Part shown: one piece after another, positions 16,629 to 24,551 of the stretch
Layout of the letters: each line of letters opens with the position of its first letter
Numbering within the stretch: position 1 is the first letter of the stretch
Assembly (NCBI GenBank): GCA_043784065.1
Contig: JAYVYR010000002.1
Span: 21,929 to 85,928, forward strand
Reading direction: 5' to 3'
Source: Bog-756 sp043784065
GTDB lineage: Bacteria; Actinomycetota; Acidimicrobiia; Acidimicrobiales; RAAP-2
DNA length: 64,000 nucleotides
Notes under the pieces: model-generated
Database searches by the model: none
Seen by the model: the letters and a program-made list of their open reading frames with translations, nothing else
Told to the model about the DNA's origin: nothing
Program-made: the position numbers and the translations under genes

Positions 16629-17561
16629 TCAGCTGCTCGACAGCCGGTTGAGGTGGAGGTCACGAAGCCACGTGGAGATATGTGCCGACAGCACATCCAC
16701 ATTGTGGGTCAGCAGCACCAGACCGAAGGCCATCAGGATCACCCCTCCGACCAGATCGACGATGCGCAGTCGGCCCTTGACCTTGGCCAGCAGGTCTGTC
16801 ATCCGTCCAAAGGCCAAGCCGAAAAGGAGGAACGGGACCCCGAGGCCCAGGGAGTAGGCCAGCAGCAGGGCGATCCCCCCGGTGGCCGAGCCACCGGTGC
16901 CGGCCGCCAGGGCCAGGACGCTCCCGAGCACCGGTCCGACGCAAGGAGTCCAGGCGAACGCGAAGGCCACGCCCATCACCGGGGGCGCCCAGGCGCCAAG
17001 CACCGAAGGTCGGACGATGAATCGTTTCTCACCCGAGAAGGCCATGGGCAGGGTGACGCCGATGGCCATGCCCACCAGTACCGCACCGAACGCCACGATC
17101 AAGATGCCGGAAACCAATTCCAGAACGTGCTGATGGGTGAGGAACAGGCGGCCGATCGATGAGGCCGAGGCACCCAGGATGGTGAATACCACTGTGAATC
17201 CAGCGATGAAAGCGAGCATGCCCCGGAGCAGCCGGCCACGCCGGCTACGTAACTCGTCGGGCCCCGGCCCGGCTACGGACTCGGGCTCGAGTTCGGGGGC
17301 GTCGTCCCCCACTACGCCCGTCATGTACGGCGCGGTCGGATCCGAATTCGCCCCGCTGCCCACCGTTACCGGGACCGGCGCGTGCGCCGGAGCAGGGCTG
17401 GTGCCCAGGACGGAAAGCTCAGCGGCCGTGAGCCCGGACACCATTGACAAGTAGGCCGGTACCAGGGGCAGGACGCACGGCGACAGGAACGAGAGCATGC
17501 CGGCGCCGAAGGCCACCAAGAGCCCGAGCGGGTCGGCGTGGAGTATCAGCGCTACGACCAT
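16629..17561 (-). CDS. ccdA: Cytochrome c biogenesis thiol-disulfide transporter CcdA
   Basis: A 310-residue membrane protein of the CcdA/DsbD transmembrane family, which moves reducing power across the membrane to the TlpA/CcmG and CcmH proteins. The two conserved cysteines are in FLSPCVLPLVPAYLSM and AWTPCVGPVLGSVLALA. Six membrane helices are visible. A long hydrophilic loop of about 65 residues, rich in Pro, Glu and Ser, separates the first two helices and is unusual for the family. The start is ATG 17561, preceded by GAGG at good spacing; a TTG two codons earlier is rejected. Only nine bases separate it from gmd. Confidence 0.88.
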   Translation of the reverse strand: MVVALILHADPLGLLVAFGAGMLSFLSPCVLPLVPAYLSMVSGLTAAELSVLGTSPAPAHAPVPVTVGSGANSDPTAPYMTGVVGDDAPELEPESVAGPGPDELRSRRGRLLRGMLAFIAGFTVVFTILGASASSIGRLFLTHQHVLELVSGILIVAFGAVLVGMAIGVTLPMAFSGEKRFIVRPSVLGAWAPPVMGVAFAFAWTPCVGPVLGSVLALAAGTGGSATGGIALLLAYSLGLGVPFLLFGLAFGRMTDLLAKVKGRLRIVDLVGGVILMAFGLVLLTHNVDVLSAHISTWLRDLHLNRLSSS

Positions 17562-17570
17562 GACCAACCT

Positions 17571-18542
17571 CTATGCCCGCTGGCTCTTCACCAGCGCCAG
17601 GTCGGCCTCAACCATCATCTGGACCAGTTGGGTGAAGTCGACGTCACGGTGCCAGCCGAGGGTCTTCTCGGCCTTAGCCGGGTCGCCTACGAGAAGATCC
17701 ACCTCGGCTGGACGGAGGAAGCGCTCGTCGATTACCACGTACTTCTCCCAGTCGAGGTCGGCGGCGGCGAACGACAGTTCGACCAGCTCCTTGACCGAGT
17801 GGGTCTGACCGGTGGCCACCACGTAGTCGTCGGGCTGGTCCTGCTGCAGCATCAGCCACATGGCCCGGACGTAGTCGGCGGCAAAGCCCCAGTCGCGCTG
17901 AGCGTCAAGGTTGCCCAGTGCCAGGTTCTTGTCGATGCCGGCCGCGATGCGGGCCACGCCGTGCGTGACCTTCCGGGTCACGAACTCGAGACCGCGGCGG
18001 GGCGACTCGTGGTTGAAGAGGATGCCTGACGAGGCATGGAGGCCGTAGCTCTCGCGGTAGTTGACGGTGATCCAGTGTCCGTAGACCTTGGCGACGCCGT
18101 ACGGGCTGCGGGGGTAGAAGGAGGTGGATTCCACCTGGGGGACCTCTTGGACCTTGCCGAACATCTCCGACGAACTGGCCTGGTAGAAGCGGATCTCCGG
18201 GTCGACGGTGCGGATGGCATCGAGCACCCGGGTCACACCCAGGGCGGTGGTTTCGCCAGTCAGCACGGGCTGGTTCCACGATGTCTGCACGAAGGACTGT
18301 GCGGCCAGGTTGTAGACCTCTTGGGGCCGGTTCTCCTTCAAGATGTTGATCATCGACACCTCGTCCAGGAGATCGCCGGCCACCAGGGTGAGCCTGTCCT
18401 GAATGTGGGCGATGCGCTCGAAGTTGACGGTGCTGGAGCGTCGCACCATCCCGCACACCTCGTAACCCTGGTCGAGCAGGAGTTCCGCCAGGTAGGAGCC
18501 GTCCTGACCGGTAACGCCGGTGATCAGTGCTCGTTTCGCCAT
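17571..18542 (-). CDS. gmd: GDP-mannose 4,6-dehydratase
   Basis: A 323-residue extended short-chain dehydrogenase that converts GDP-mannose to GDP-4-keto-6-deoxymannose, the precursor of GDP-fucose, GDP-rhamnose or perosamine. Motifs: NADP-binding ITGVTGQDGSYLAE at 7-20, MVRRSST at about 32-38, catalytic SSSEMFG at about 123-129, and YGVAK with Tyr148 and Lys152. NLDAQRDWGFAADYV is also diagnostic. The start ATG 18542 follows GAGGAG. It lies directly upstream of ccdA on the same strand. No other nucleotide-sugar gene adjoins it, though a glycosyltransferase lies 1 kb away on the other strand. Confidence 0.93.
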   Translation of the reverse strand: MAKRALITGVTGQDGSYLAELLLDQGYEVCGMVRRSSTVNFERIAHIQDRLTLVAGDLLDEVSMINILKENRPQEVYNLAAQSFVQTSWNQPVLTGETTALGVTRVLDAIRTVDPEIRFYQASSSEMFGKVQEVPQVESTSFYPRSPYGVAKVYGHWITVNYRESYGLHASSGILFNHESPRRGLEFVTRKVTHGVARIAAGIDKNLALGNLDAQRDWGFAADYVRAMWLMLQQDQPDDYVVATGQTHSVKELVELSFAAADLDWEKYVVIDERFLRPAEVDLLVGDPAKAEKTLGWHRDVDFTQLVQMMVEADLALVKSQRA

Positions 18543-18588
18543 GCTGTGGGTGCTCCTCAGGATCTGGTGTGCGGGTACGGGTGTCTGG

Positions 18589-19410
18589 TCAGTCCGTGCT
18601 GTCGCCTGCCGGGACCTGCCACGATGGCGGACGCTTTTCAGCGAACGCGGAAATACCCTCGTGGGCCTCGGCCGTCTGACTGGTGACGGTCAGCATGGCA
18701 TGGAGGTAAGGCAGGGCCTCGGAGGCCGCTGCATCAATAACAGCGTAGAACGAATCGCGGCCCAACTTGGTCGCCCCGGGGGGCTTGGAAGCCAAGACAG
18801 CGGCGAGGTCGGCTACCGCGGCGTCGAGCTCGGCGTCGGGCACCACCCGGGTGACGAATCCGATGCGGTCAGCTTCCTCGGCACCCACCACCCGGCTGGT
18901 CAGCATGAGCTCGAGCGCCTTCTTGGGAGGCATCGACCGCAGGAGGGAGACGGTCACCATGTATGGCCACAAACCCACATTGAGTTCGGGGGCGCCAAAA
19001 CGAGCACTTTCGGAGGCGATGACCATGTCGCAGGCCAGGGCAAGCCCGAAGCCGCCGGCCATGGCCCAGCCCTGCACCCGGGCGATGGTCGGCTTGCCGA
19101 GCGCCCACATCTCTTCGAAGAGCTCAGCCAACCAGCCTCGGGCCAGGTGGTGGTCGAAGAAGTCATCCGACGAGCCGCCAGGCTCGTTTGCCACCATGCC
19201 TGACAGATCGGCACCGGCACAGAAGGCCTGGTCACCAGCACCGGCCAGGACCACAACCCGCACTGACCGATCGAGTTTGGCCGCCGCCAGCTCGCGCCGC
19301 AGACCGGCGATGACATCCCACGTCATGGCGTTGCGCCGCTCGGGCCGGTTGATGGTCAGGGTCAGGACCGAACCGTCGCGTACTGCCAGCAGATCGTCGC
19401 TGGACTCCAT
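18589..19410 (-). CDS. Enoyl-CoA hydratase/isomerase family protein
   Basis: A 273-residue crotonase-fold protein. The oxyanion-hole segments are AFCAGADLSGM (about 62-72) and AMAGGFGLALACDMVIAS (about 114-131), and the N-terminal NRPERRNAMTWDV is typical. The position of the usual second catalytic Glu is occupied by an Asn-Val context (APELNVGLWP), so the exact reaction (hydratase, isomerase or other) is open. The start is placed at ATG 19410; a GTG eight codons upstream is possible. It is divergent from the glycosyltransferase gene. A role in fatty-acid or branched-chain acyl-CoA breakdown is inferred from the family only. Confidence 0.85.
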   Translation of the reverse strand: MESSDDLLAVRDGSVLTLTINRPERRNAMTWDVIAGLRRELAAAKLDRSVRVVVLAGAGDQAFCAGADLSGMVANEPGGSSDDFFDHHLARGWLAELFEEMWALGKPTIARVQGWAMAGGFGLALACDMVIASESARFGAPELNVGLWPYMVTVSLLRSMPPKKALELMLTSRVVGAEEADRIGFVTRVVPDAELDAAVADLAAVLASKPPGATKLGRDSFYAVIDAAASEALPYLHAMLTVTSQTAEAHEGISAFAEKRPPSWQVPAGDSTD

Positions 19411-19488
19411 GCTGGTGATGCCGTTGTCGTGCACGCTCCGACGGTACCCCGGGCGGGCCCGCCCGGTCGCTTCCGGGGCCAGCGCCGG

Positions 19489-19494
19489 TACGGT
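19489..19494 (+). promoter_or_regulatory. -10 element of the glycosyltransferase gene
   Basis: TACGGT, six bases before the ATC at 19501. The spacing matches the leaderless promoters elsewhere in the window and supports initiation at that ATC. Confidence 0.4.
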
Positions 19495-19500
19495 AACGCC

Positions 19501-20580
19501 ATCGCCACAATCGCCCTCCTCTCCTTCCGCCTGGGCGGCACCGACGGCGTGGCCATCGAAGCCGCCAAATGGCAACGGGCCTTGGGCGAGCTCGGCTTCA
19601 CCACCTACACGGTTGCCGGTGACGGGCCTGTCGATCAGGCGGTGCCCGGCCTGGCCATCGGCGCCACCGAGCCGCCGACACGGGCCGAAGTCGACGACGC
19701 CCTGGCCAGTGCTGATCTGGTGGTGGTCGAGAACCTTCTCTCCCTCCCCCTCAACCAACCAGCCTGGGATGTGGTGGCCGCAGCCCTCACCGGGCGTCCC
19801 GCCGTGCTCCACCACCACGATCTGCCCTGGCAGCGGCCGCAGTTCCTCGACCATTCCGGACCTCCCGTGGACTCCCGTTGGCGCCACGTCACCATCAACG
19901 AGTTGAGCCGCCGGGAGCTGATGCGCCGGGGCATCGGTGCCCGGACCATCTACAATTCGTTCGCCGTGCCCAAGTCGGACACCGCCCCAGACGGGCCCTT
20001 TCCGTTCCGTTCAGCCGCGGGAGAGGCCGTCCGTACTGCATTCGGCATCGGTCCTGACGACCGGCTGGTCCTCCAGCCGACTCGGGCCCTGGCCCGAAAG
20101 AATGTCTGGGCGGGCCTGACCTCGGCGACCTGTCTGGATGCCACCTACTGGCTGCTCGGACCGGCCGAGGACGGCTACGGACCGAAGCTCGAGCACCTCA
20201 TGGCTGCGGCACAGTGCCCAATTGCATGGGGCATCCCGGAGCTCACCGGTGGGACAGGACCGGACGGGGCGATGCACATCGACGACGCCTATCAAGCGTG
20301 CGACGTGGTCGCCCTGCCCTCCACCTGGGAGGGATTCGGCAACCCGAGCCTGGAGTCCGTGACCCACCGTCGGCCCTTGGTCATCGGCAGCTACCCGGTG
20401 GCCGATGAATTGGCCGCCTTCGGGTTCGAATGGTTCCGGCTCGACACCATGGCCAAGCTCGACGCCTGGCTCACCACCCCCGATCCGGACCTACTGGAAC
20501 GGAACCTGGCGGTGGCCCGGGACCACTTCTCGCTCGATGACCTGGCCGATCGGATCGAAGCGGTCCTGCCGCCGATCTGA
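19501..20580 (+). CDS. Glycosyltransferase family 4-like protein, probable AUC start
   Basis: A protein of about 359 residues resembling retaining GT-B glycosyltransferases. The N-terminal motif ALLSFRLGGTDGVAIEAAKW contains the glycine-rich donor/acceptor loop. The C-terminal domain has VLQPTRALARKNVWAGL and the family-typical VALPSTWEGFGNPSLESV, where the Glu of EGFGNP contacts the nucleotide sugar. The natural N-terminus (residue before ATIALLSF) is encoded by ATC at 19501; no ATG, GTG or TTG lies in frame between the GTG at 19429 and this point. GTG 19429 would add 24 residues with no family likeness. The sugar and acceptor are unknown; gmd lies on the other strand nearby. Confidence 0.78.
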   Translation: MATIALLSFRLGGTDGVAIEAAKWQRALGELGFTTYTVAGDGPVDQAVPGLAIGATEPPTRAEVDDALASADLVVVENLLSLPLNQPAWDVVAAALTGRPAVLHHHDLPWQRPQFLDHSGPPVDSRWRHVTINELSRRELMRRGIGARTIYNSFAVPKSDTAPDGPFPFRSAAGEAVRTAFGIGPDDRLVLQPTRALARKNVWAGLTSATCLDATYWLLGPAEDGYGPKLEHLMAAAQCPIAWGIPELTGGTGPDGAMHIDDAYQACDVVALPSTWEGFGNPSLESVTHRRPLVIGSYPVADELAAFGFEWFRLDTMAKLDAWLTTPDPDLLERNLAVARDHFSLDDLADRIEAVLPPI

Positions 20581-20651
20581 GTCATCATCACCAGGTCTTG
20601 GCGGAGGCCGGTGTCGGAAACCCCTGGACACGGCAGGTTTCGGTCCGGGGC

Positions 20652-20657
20652 TACCAT
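20652..20657 (+). promoter_or_regulatory. -10 element of the TetR regulator gene (leaderless type)
   Basis: TACCAT followed by seven bases and the ATG at 20665. A weak inverted repeat, GAAACC at 20617 and GGTTTC at 20636, lies just upstream and could be the regulator's operator. Confidence 0.4.
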
Positions 20658-20664
20658 GACCGCC

Positions 20665-21345
20665 ATGTCGACCACCGCCGCCACGGGCCAGGACAACGCG
20701 GCCGGTTCGGCCGAGTCCAGGCCGGCCCGGCGCCTCACGGCGGATGCCCGGCGCCGCCAATTGTTCGATGTGGCACTTTCGCTGTTCGCGGAGCACGGCT
20801 ATTCGGCAACAACCATGGACGACATCGCTGAAGCGGCCGGCGTCACCAAGCCCCTCGTGTATCAACACTTCGACTCCAAGCGGGCCCTCTATCTCGAACT
20901 ACTCGATGTGGTCTCTCTCGGATTGATCGACCGGATCGTCCAGTCGACGGCGGTGGCCGAGGGTCCTCGCCAGCAGGTGGAACTGGGATTCGCCGGGTAC
21001 TTCGAGCTCATGGTCGACAACGAGTTGGCCTTTCGCCTCCTCTACGGACGAGATGCCCCCGACGATGCCGAATTAGGAGCCGCCCTCCGTCGGGTCGAAG
21101 CAACCATCGCCCAGGCCATCGACCCCCTCATCGACGCTGGTCTCGACCCCGGACACCGGCTCCTGCTGGCCCATGCCGTGGTCGGCATGGCAGAAGGGGC
21201 CAGCCGCTACTGGCTAGATGCCCACGGCGGTCCTGCGGGCGATGCCTCGGAAAGCCAGATCGAGCGGGCGGCCGAGGCGGCCCGTCTGGCTGCCCAGCTG
21301 GCCGACTTCGCCTGGGCAGGACTCCGTCAGGTCCACCGCATCTAA
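20665..21345 (+). CDS. TetR family transcriptional regulator
   Basis: A 226-residue regulator with a TetR DNA-binding domain at about residues 22-75: RRRQLFDVALSLFAEHGYSA, then TMDDIAEAAGVTKPLVYQHF and SKRALYLELL. The C-terminal ligand-binding domain is helical and unrecognised; its GYFELMVDNELAFRLLYGRD segment is typical of regulators in actinobacteria. The start at ATG 20665 is chosen for the TACCAT element seven bases upstream; ATG 20656 overlaps that element. It follows the glycosyltransferase on the same strand and is convergent with the anti-sigma factor gene. Its target genes are not apparent. Confidence 0.85.
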   Translation: MSTTAATGQDNAAGSAESRPARRLTADARRRQLFDVALSLFAEHGYSATTMDDIAEAAGVTKPLVYQHFDSKRALYLELLDVVSLGLIDRIVQSTAVAEGPRQQVELGFAGYFELMVDNELAFRLLYGRDAPDDAELGAALRRVEATIAQAIDPLIDAGLDPGHRLLLAHAVVGMAEGASRYWLDAHGGPAGDASESQIERAAEAARLAAQLADFAWAGLRQVHRI

Positions 21346-21390
21346 CGACCATCGGCGTGGTCGACCGCCGCCTCGATTCGCGAGGTGGCG
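21346..21390. terminator. Two stem-loops between convergent genes
   Basis: CGACCA-TCGGCG-TGGTCG (21346-21363) and a 10-bp stem with one mismatch and a five-base loop, CGCCGCCTCG/CGAGGTGGCG (21366-21390). They lie between the TetR gene and the convergent anti-sigma gene, followed on the plus strand by CCAAAAA. They could end transcription in both directions. Confidence 0.45.
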
Positions 21391-21423
21391 CCAAAAACGG
21401 CGAGAGAGGTCAGATCGGCGCGG

Positions 21424-22293
21424 TCACAGCTGGACCGCACCCCCGGCCACAGCCTGATTGACAGAGGCGACGACCCCGCCGGCGGCCTCGTTCGTAATGG
21501 CAAATGCCGACACTCCGGCGGAACCGGCCACACTGAAGGGAACGATGGCCGGGTGGGAGCCGAGCAGGCCCAACGAGATGGTCTTCGTCCCCACCACGGC
21601 CCACAACTGATAGGTCCGGCCCGAAGGGAGCAGTGCAAGACCGTTACGCTGATCGTTGACCACGAAACCGGTGCCGGCCGCCGTCAGCACGATGGAGGCC
21701 GGCGTCCGCCCGGGACCCGGGTGCGACGGGGAGGTCAGGATAATCCGCTTGCTGCCGCTGGCCGCTGCCGCCGCGTGCTCGGCCGCGGACAGCTGAGGTG
21801 AGGCCTGCAGGGCGCTCACCTGGGTGTGGAGGTGATTGGCCTGGACCCCGAAAGCCACGGCGACGACGGCTGCGGCTGCTGCCACCAGGCCGGCACCGGC
21901 CGTCACGAACCGCGATCGGCGCCGGGACTGATCAAGCGGGACCACGTCGCCACCGGAGGGCAGGTTGCCTGAGCGGTCGGAACCGTCTCGTCCGGTGACG
22001 CCGCTGCCGAGTAATTCGAGCTTGGCTGACAGGCGGTCCCATGACTCGTCGGAAGTCCCCCCGAGCTGACCGGCAATGCCATCCCACACCTGAACGGAAG
22101 GAGCGCCACCCGAATTGGCCAGCATGCCGGCAACCTCGTGGTGCTGGACCACCTCTATTGAACAACGCATGCACTCGTCGAGGTGCGCCTCCACGATGGC
22201 CGCCGTCTCGCGATCCACGGCGTCGAGGGCGTAGACACCGAGGAGCTCCTCGATTTCAGCGTGACTGAGGGGGTTTGGCGGGTTGGAGTTCAC
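21424..22293 (-). CDS. rskA: RskA-like anti-sigma factor (zinc-associated, one membrane helix)
   Basis: A 289-residue membrane anti-sigma factor. The cytoplasmic N-terminal domain has the zinc motif VEAHLDECMRCSIEV (His-X3-Cys-X2-Cys, about residues 34-48). A membrane helix is at about 130-150 (FVTAGAGLVAAAAAVVAVAF), and the extracytoplasmic domain belongs to the anti-sigma-K family with RTYQLWAVVGTKTISLG. Such proteins hold their sigma factor inactive until cleaved by proteolysis. The GTG start overlaps the sigma gene stop by four bases, so the pair is coupled. It corresponds to RskA of mycobacteria by domain order, but the signal sensed is unknown. Confidence 0.87.
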   Translation of the reverse strand: MNSNPPNPLSHAEIEELLGVYALDAVDRETAAIVEAHLDECMRCSIEVVQHHEVAGMLANSGGAPSVQVWDGIAGQLGGTSDESWDRLSAKLELLGSGVTGRDGSDRSGNLPSGGDVVPLDQSRRRSRFVTAGAGLVAAAAAVVAVAFGVQANHLHTQVSALQASPQLSAAEHAAAAASGSKRIILTSPSHPGPGRTPASIVLTAAGTGFVVNDQRNGLALLPSGRTYQLWAVVGTKTISLGLLGSHPAIVPFSVAGSAGVSAFAITNEAAGGVVASVNQAVAGGAVQL

Positions 22294-22868
22294 AGTCCCG
22301 CTCCTGCCGGCTCGATGCCGCGCTCGATCATGTGGACCCGGAGGCGGCCGAGACCCGAGCGGATCCGGCTCTTGACGGTCCCCTCAGGCTGGTCGAGCAT
22401 GGTGGCCACCTCCTGGTACGTGCGGCCACCGAAATAGGCGAGTTCGATCGGCTGACGCATTTCGTCGGGTAGTGCGCCGAGCGCCTCTTTGACCTGCTCG
22501 GCCACCGTCATATCCCACACCTCGTGGTCGATGTCGTAGGCCGCGGTCGCCGTCTCACGTGTGGTCCGTTCTTCGCGTCGTTTGCGGGCTTCCTCGGAGC
22601 GCACGACGTCGACCGACTTGCCGTGGGTCCGGGCTAGGAGAAATGACCGCAGCGTGCCCCGTTGGGCATCGAACTTCTCGGGGCTCCGCCACAAGTCGAG
22701 GAAGACCTCCTGGGCTACCTCCTCGGCGGGTGGGTCGGACCGCAGGATCCGGCGGGCCAACGCGTGCACTGCGCCGCCGTGACGGCGATAGGCCTCGGCG
22801 AGGGCGGGCTCGTGCCACCGGCCCACTGCAACCACGAGGTTGGCGTCACTCGCCTGTTCAAGGTCCAT
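22290..22868 (-). CDS. sigK: ECF RNA polymerase sigma factor, SigK-like
   Basis: A 192-residue extracytoplasmic-function sigma factor. Region 2 is at about 22-85 (AYRRHGGAVHALARRIL, then AEEVAQEVFLDLWRSPEKFD), and region 4 at about 130-185 (ALPDEMRQPIELAYFGG, TYQEVATMLDQPEGTVKSRI). The partner RskA-like anti-sigma gene overlaps its end, which supports the SigK/ECF19 assignment. The start at ATG 22868 matches the family start. About 13 bases upstream lie -35 and -10 sequences close to those known for SigK, which suggests that it drives its own gene. It is divergent from the DUF4395 gene. Confidence 0.87.
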   Translation of the reverse strand: MDLEQASDANLVVAVGRWHEPALAEAYRRHGGAVHALARRILRSDPPAEEVAQEVFLDLWRSPEKFDAQRGTLRSFLLARTHGKSVDVVRSEEARKRREERTTRETATAAYDIDHEVWDMTVAEQVKEALGALPDEMRQPIELAYFGGRTYQEVATMLDQPEGTVKSRIRSGLGRLRVHMIERGIEPAGAGL

Positions 22869-22881
22869 TAGCACGGATACT

Positions 22882-22908
22882 ATTCGAAGCGGATCGACGC
22901 CCGGATGA
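22882..22908 (-). promoter_or_regulatory. SigK-type promoter in front of the sigma factor gene
   Basis: On the minus strand: TCATCC (22908-22903), 15 bases, then TCGAAT (22887-22882). From memory the mycobacterial SigK consensus is CCATCC, 15-16 bases, CCGAAT, so each hexamer has one mismatch and the spacing fits. It implies autoregulation. Confidence 0.5.
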
Positions 22909-22962
22909 GCAACCACGGTCGCACGCCAATCGGGTGCCGTAGCCGAAACCTGACCAAACCGG

Positions 22963-22968
22963 TAGGGT
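22963..22968 (+). promoter_or_regulatory. -10 element of the DUF4395 gene (leaderless type)
   Basis: TAGGGT followed by six bases and the GTG at 22975, in the region shared with the divergent sigma gene. Confidence 0.4.
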
Positions 22969-22974
22969 ATCTGT

Positions 22975-23475
22975 GTGTTCACGTATCCCAATCCGGTCAA
23001 CGACAACGTCGGGCGTGCCGTGGCCAGCGGCGTCGTGCTCATGAGTGTGGCAGCTATTGCCTTTGACCAGACGTGGATCCTCATTCCCCTGGCCTACGGT
23101 TTCTGGGCCCGGGTCGTGGCGGGGCCGAAGTTCAGCCCGCTGGCCCTGCTCGCCTCGCGGGTGGTCGTCCCTTGGTTGGGCCGGGCACCGAAGCCGGTGC
23201 CGGGACCGCCCAAGCGCTTCGCCCAGGGCATGGGCGTCGTCTTCTCGACGACCGCACTGATCTTGGCCTTCGGCTTCGGTCTCGTCACCGCCGCCTGGGC
23301 GGTCCTCGCCCTACTGATCGGCGCCGCGTTCCTGGAGGCGGCATTCGGTATCTGCCTCGGCTGCAGAGTCTTCTCCCTCCTCATGCGGTTCGGAATCATC
23401 CCCGAGTCGGTATGCGAGGAGTGCGCCGACCTTTCCAAGCGGCATCCCCAACTGGCCGAATCCGCCGGATCGTGA
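22975..23475 (+). CDS. DUF4395 family membrane protein
   Basis: A 166-residue membrane protein of the DUF4395 family. It starts FTYPNPVNDNVGRAVASGVV, typical of the family, and has three or four hydrophobic segments. The signature GICLGCRVFSLLMRFGIIP carries two cysteines (CLGC), and a further VCEECADLSKR adds another pair near the C-terminus. These cysteines suggest a redox or metal role; in other genomes the family often neighbours thioredoxin-like proteins. Start GTG 22975. It is divergent from the SigK-like gene and could belong to its regulon, which is not shown. Confidence 0.83.
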   Translation: MFTYPNPVNDNVGRAVASGVVLMSVAAIAFDQTWILIPLAYGFWARVVAGPKFSPLALLASRVVVPWLGRAPKPVPGPPKRFAQGMGVVFSTTALILAFGFGLVTAAWAVLALLIGAAFLEAAFGICLGCRVFSLLMRFGIIPESVCEECADLSKRHPQLAESAGS

Positions 23476-23929
23476 GCCGAACGGAACCGGCAGCCTGACG
23501 AACGACGAGTCGGCGACCGGCTACTGAACACGATTGATTTCGGTCCATTTACCTACGAAGACCAGGACCAGTGTTCGAGGGCAGCAGTCGTCTTCGCTGT
23601 CGGCGGCCCGGCGGTCGGATTCGTCAGCGTCGAACTGGTTGACGACGAAGCCCATATCGCCCAGCTTTCCGTGCTGCCCGAGCTGGGCCGCCAAGGCATC
23701 GGTCCGCTCACTGCTTGATGAAGCGATCCACTGGGCGCAAGGGCAGGGGCTGGAGGGAGTCACACTGACAACGTTCCGCGACGTGCCGTGGAACGCTCCC
23801 TTCTACTCATCGGTGGGCTTCGTGGAGGTCGTCGACCCAGCCCTCGGGCTCGCCGCCATCCGGAGGGACGAGCAGGAGCGGGGGCCCGATGCGATGGGGC
23901 GGCGGCTGGCCATGCGCATGGCACTCTGA
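23476..23929 (+). pseudogene. Broken GNAT acetyltransferase (frameshift and truncated N-terminus)
   Basis: Two overlapping frames together spell a GNAT acetyltransferase. The first, open from 23476 to the TGA at 23707, gives VGFVSVELVDDEAHIAQLSV and the acetyl-CoA motif ELGRQGIG. The second continues at about 23698 with SLLDEAIHWAQGQGLEGVTL and LTTFRDVPWNAPFYSSVGF to the stop at 23929. The switch lies right after GRQGIG, so a single-base change broke the frame. No start codon is found in the first frame and the first strand/helix of the fold is missing, so it looks like a genuine relic and not only a sequencing error. Confidence 0.7.
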
Positions 23930-23948
23930 CCCGGTCCCAACCAGCCCT

Positions 23949-24473
23949 TCAGTCGAGGAGCGGCAGGAGCCGGCCACAGAGGTCGGCGAGCTCCTCGGCA
24001 CAAGCCAGATAGTCGGCGTCCTCACCACCGGCCGGGTCCTCCACATCCTCCCAAGTCCCGAGCTCCACCTCGTCGAGCCGAAGAACTGCAAGCCGTTGAG
24101 CCAGCGGTTCTGCCCCCTTGGCCATGTCGCGCACCAATCGCTTGATCGAAGCGGTGCGCGCTGCAGCATCGGGATGCCTTCGGCGGATGTAGGCCACGTG
24201 CTCGGCAGCCATGGCCACAATGAGCACCGACCCGTCGATGTCGTCGTCGCCCACCTGATGGCTCCGATGCCCATCGGCGTTGCGTCCTACTGACTCCAGA
24301 GCGGCGCGGGTCCGACGGCTCATCGGCTGGCCCTCGATGACGTGGGTCCCGGCCGTGACGATGCGGAGCGGTGCACCGCGCAGCATGGCACCGGCCATGA
24401 CCGAGCGGGCGGCGTTGCCCGTACAGAGGGTGACGAGCAAAGGGGTGTGGGAACGGTCGGGGATGTCAGACAC
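23949..24473 (-). CDS. Low-molecular-weight protein tyrosine phosphatase-like protein
   Basis: A 174-residue protein of the low-molecular-weight phosphotyrosine phosphatase/ArsC-thioredoxin fold. The P-loop LVTLCTGNAARSVMAGAML follows the CX5R pattern (Cys-Thr-Gly-Asn-Ala-Ala-Arg) near residue 17. The general-acid region at the C-terminus is seen as WEDVEDPAGGEDADYLAC, close to the DPxG form of the family. It either dephosphorylates protein tyrosines or reduces arsenate; the DP motif and absence of ars genes favour phosphatase. The start is GTG 24473, six bases after a TACCGT element. It is convergent with the broken GNAT gene. Confidence 0.8.
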   Translation of the reverse strand: MSDIPDRSHTPLLVTLCTGNAARSVMAGAMLRGAPLRIVTAGTHVIEGQPMSRRTRAALESVGRNADGHRSHQVGDDDIDGSVLIVAMAAEHVAYIRRRHPDAAARTASIKRLVRDMAKGAEPLAQRLAVLRLDEVELGTWEDVEDPAGGEDADYLACAEELADLCGRLLPLLD

Positions 24474-24479
24474 GCCGAC

Positions 24480-24485
24480 ACGGTA
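24480..24485 (-). promoter_or_regulatory. -10 element of the phosphatase gene (leaderless type)
   Basis: TACCGT on the minus strand, six bases before the GTG at 24473. Confidence 0.4.
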
Positions 24486-24551
24486 CCCGGTGGTCACGAT
24501 CCGACGATGCGTTCGGCCTGCCAGCAACACGAAGACAACATCCCAGCTCAA

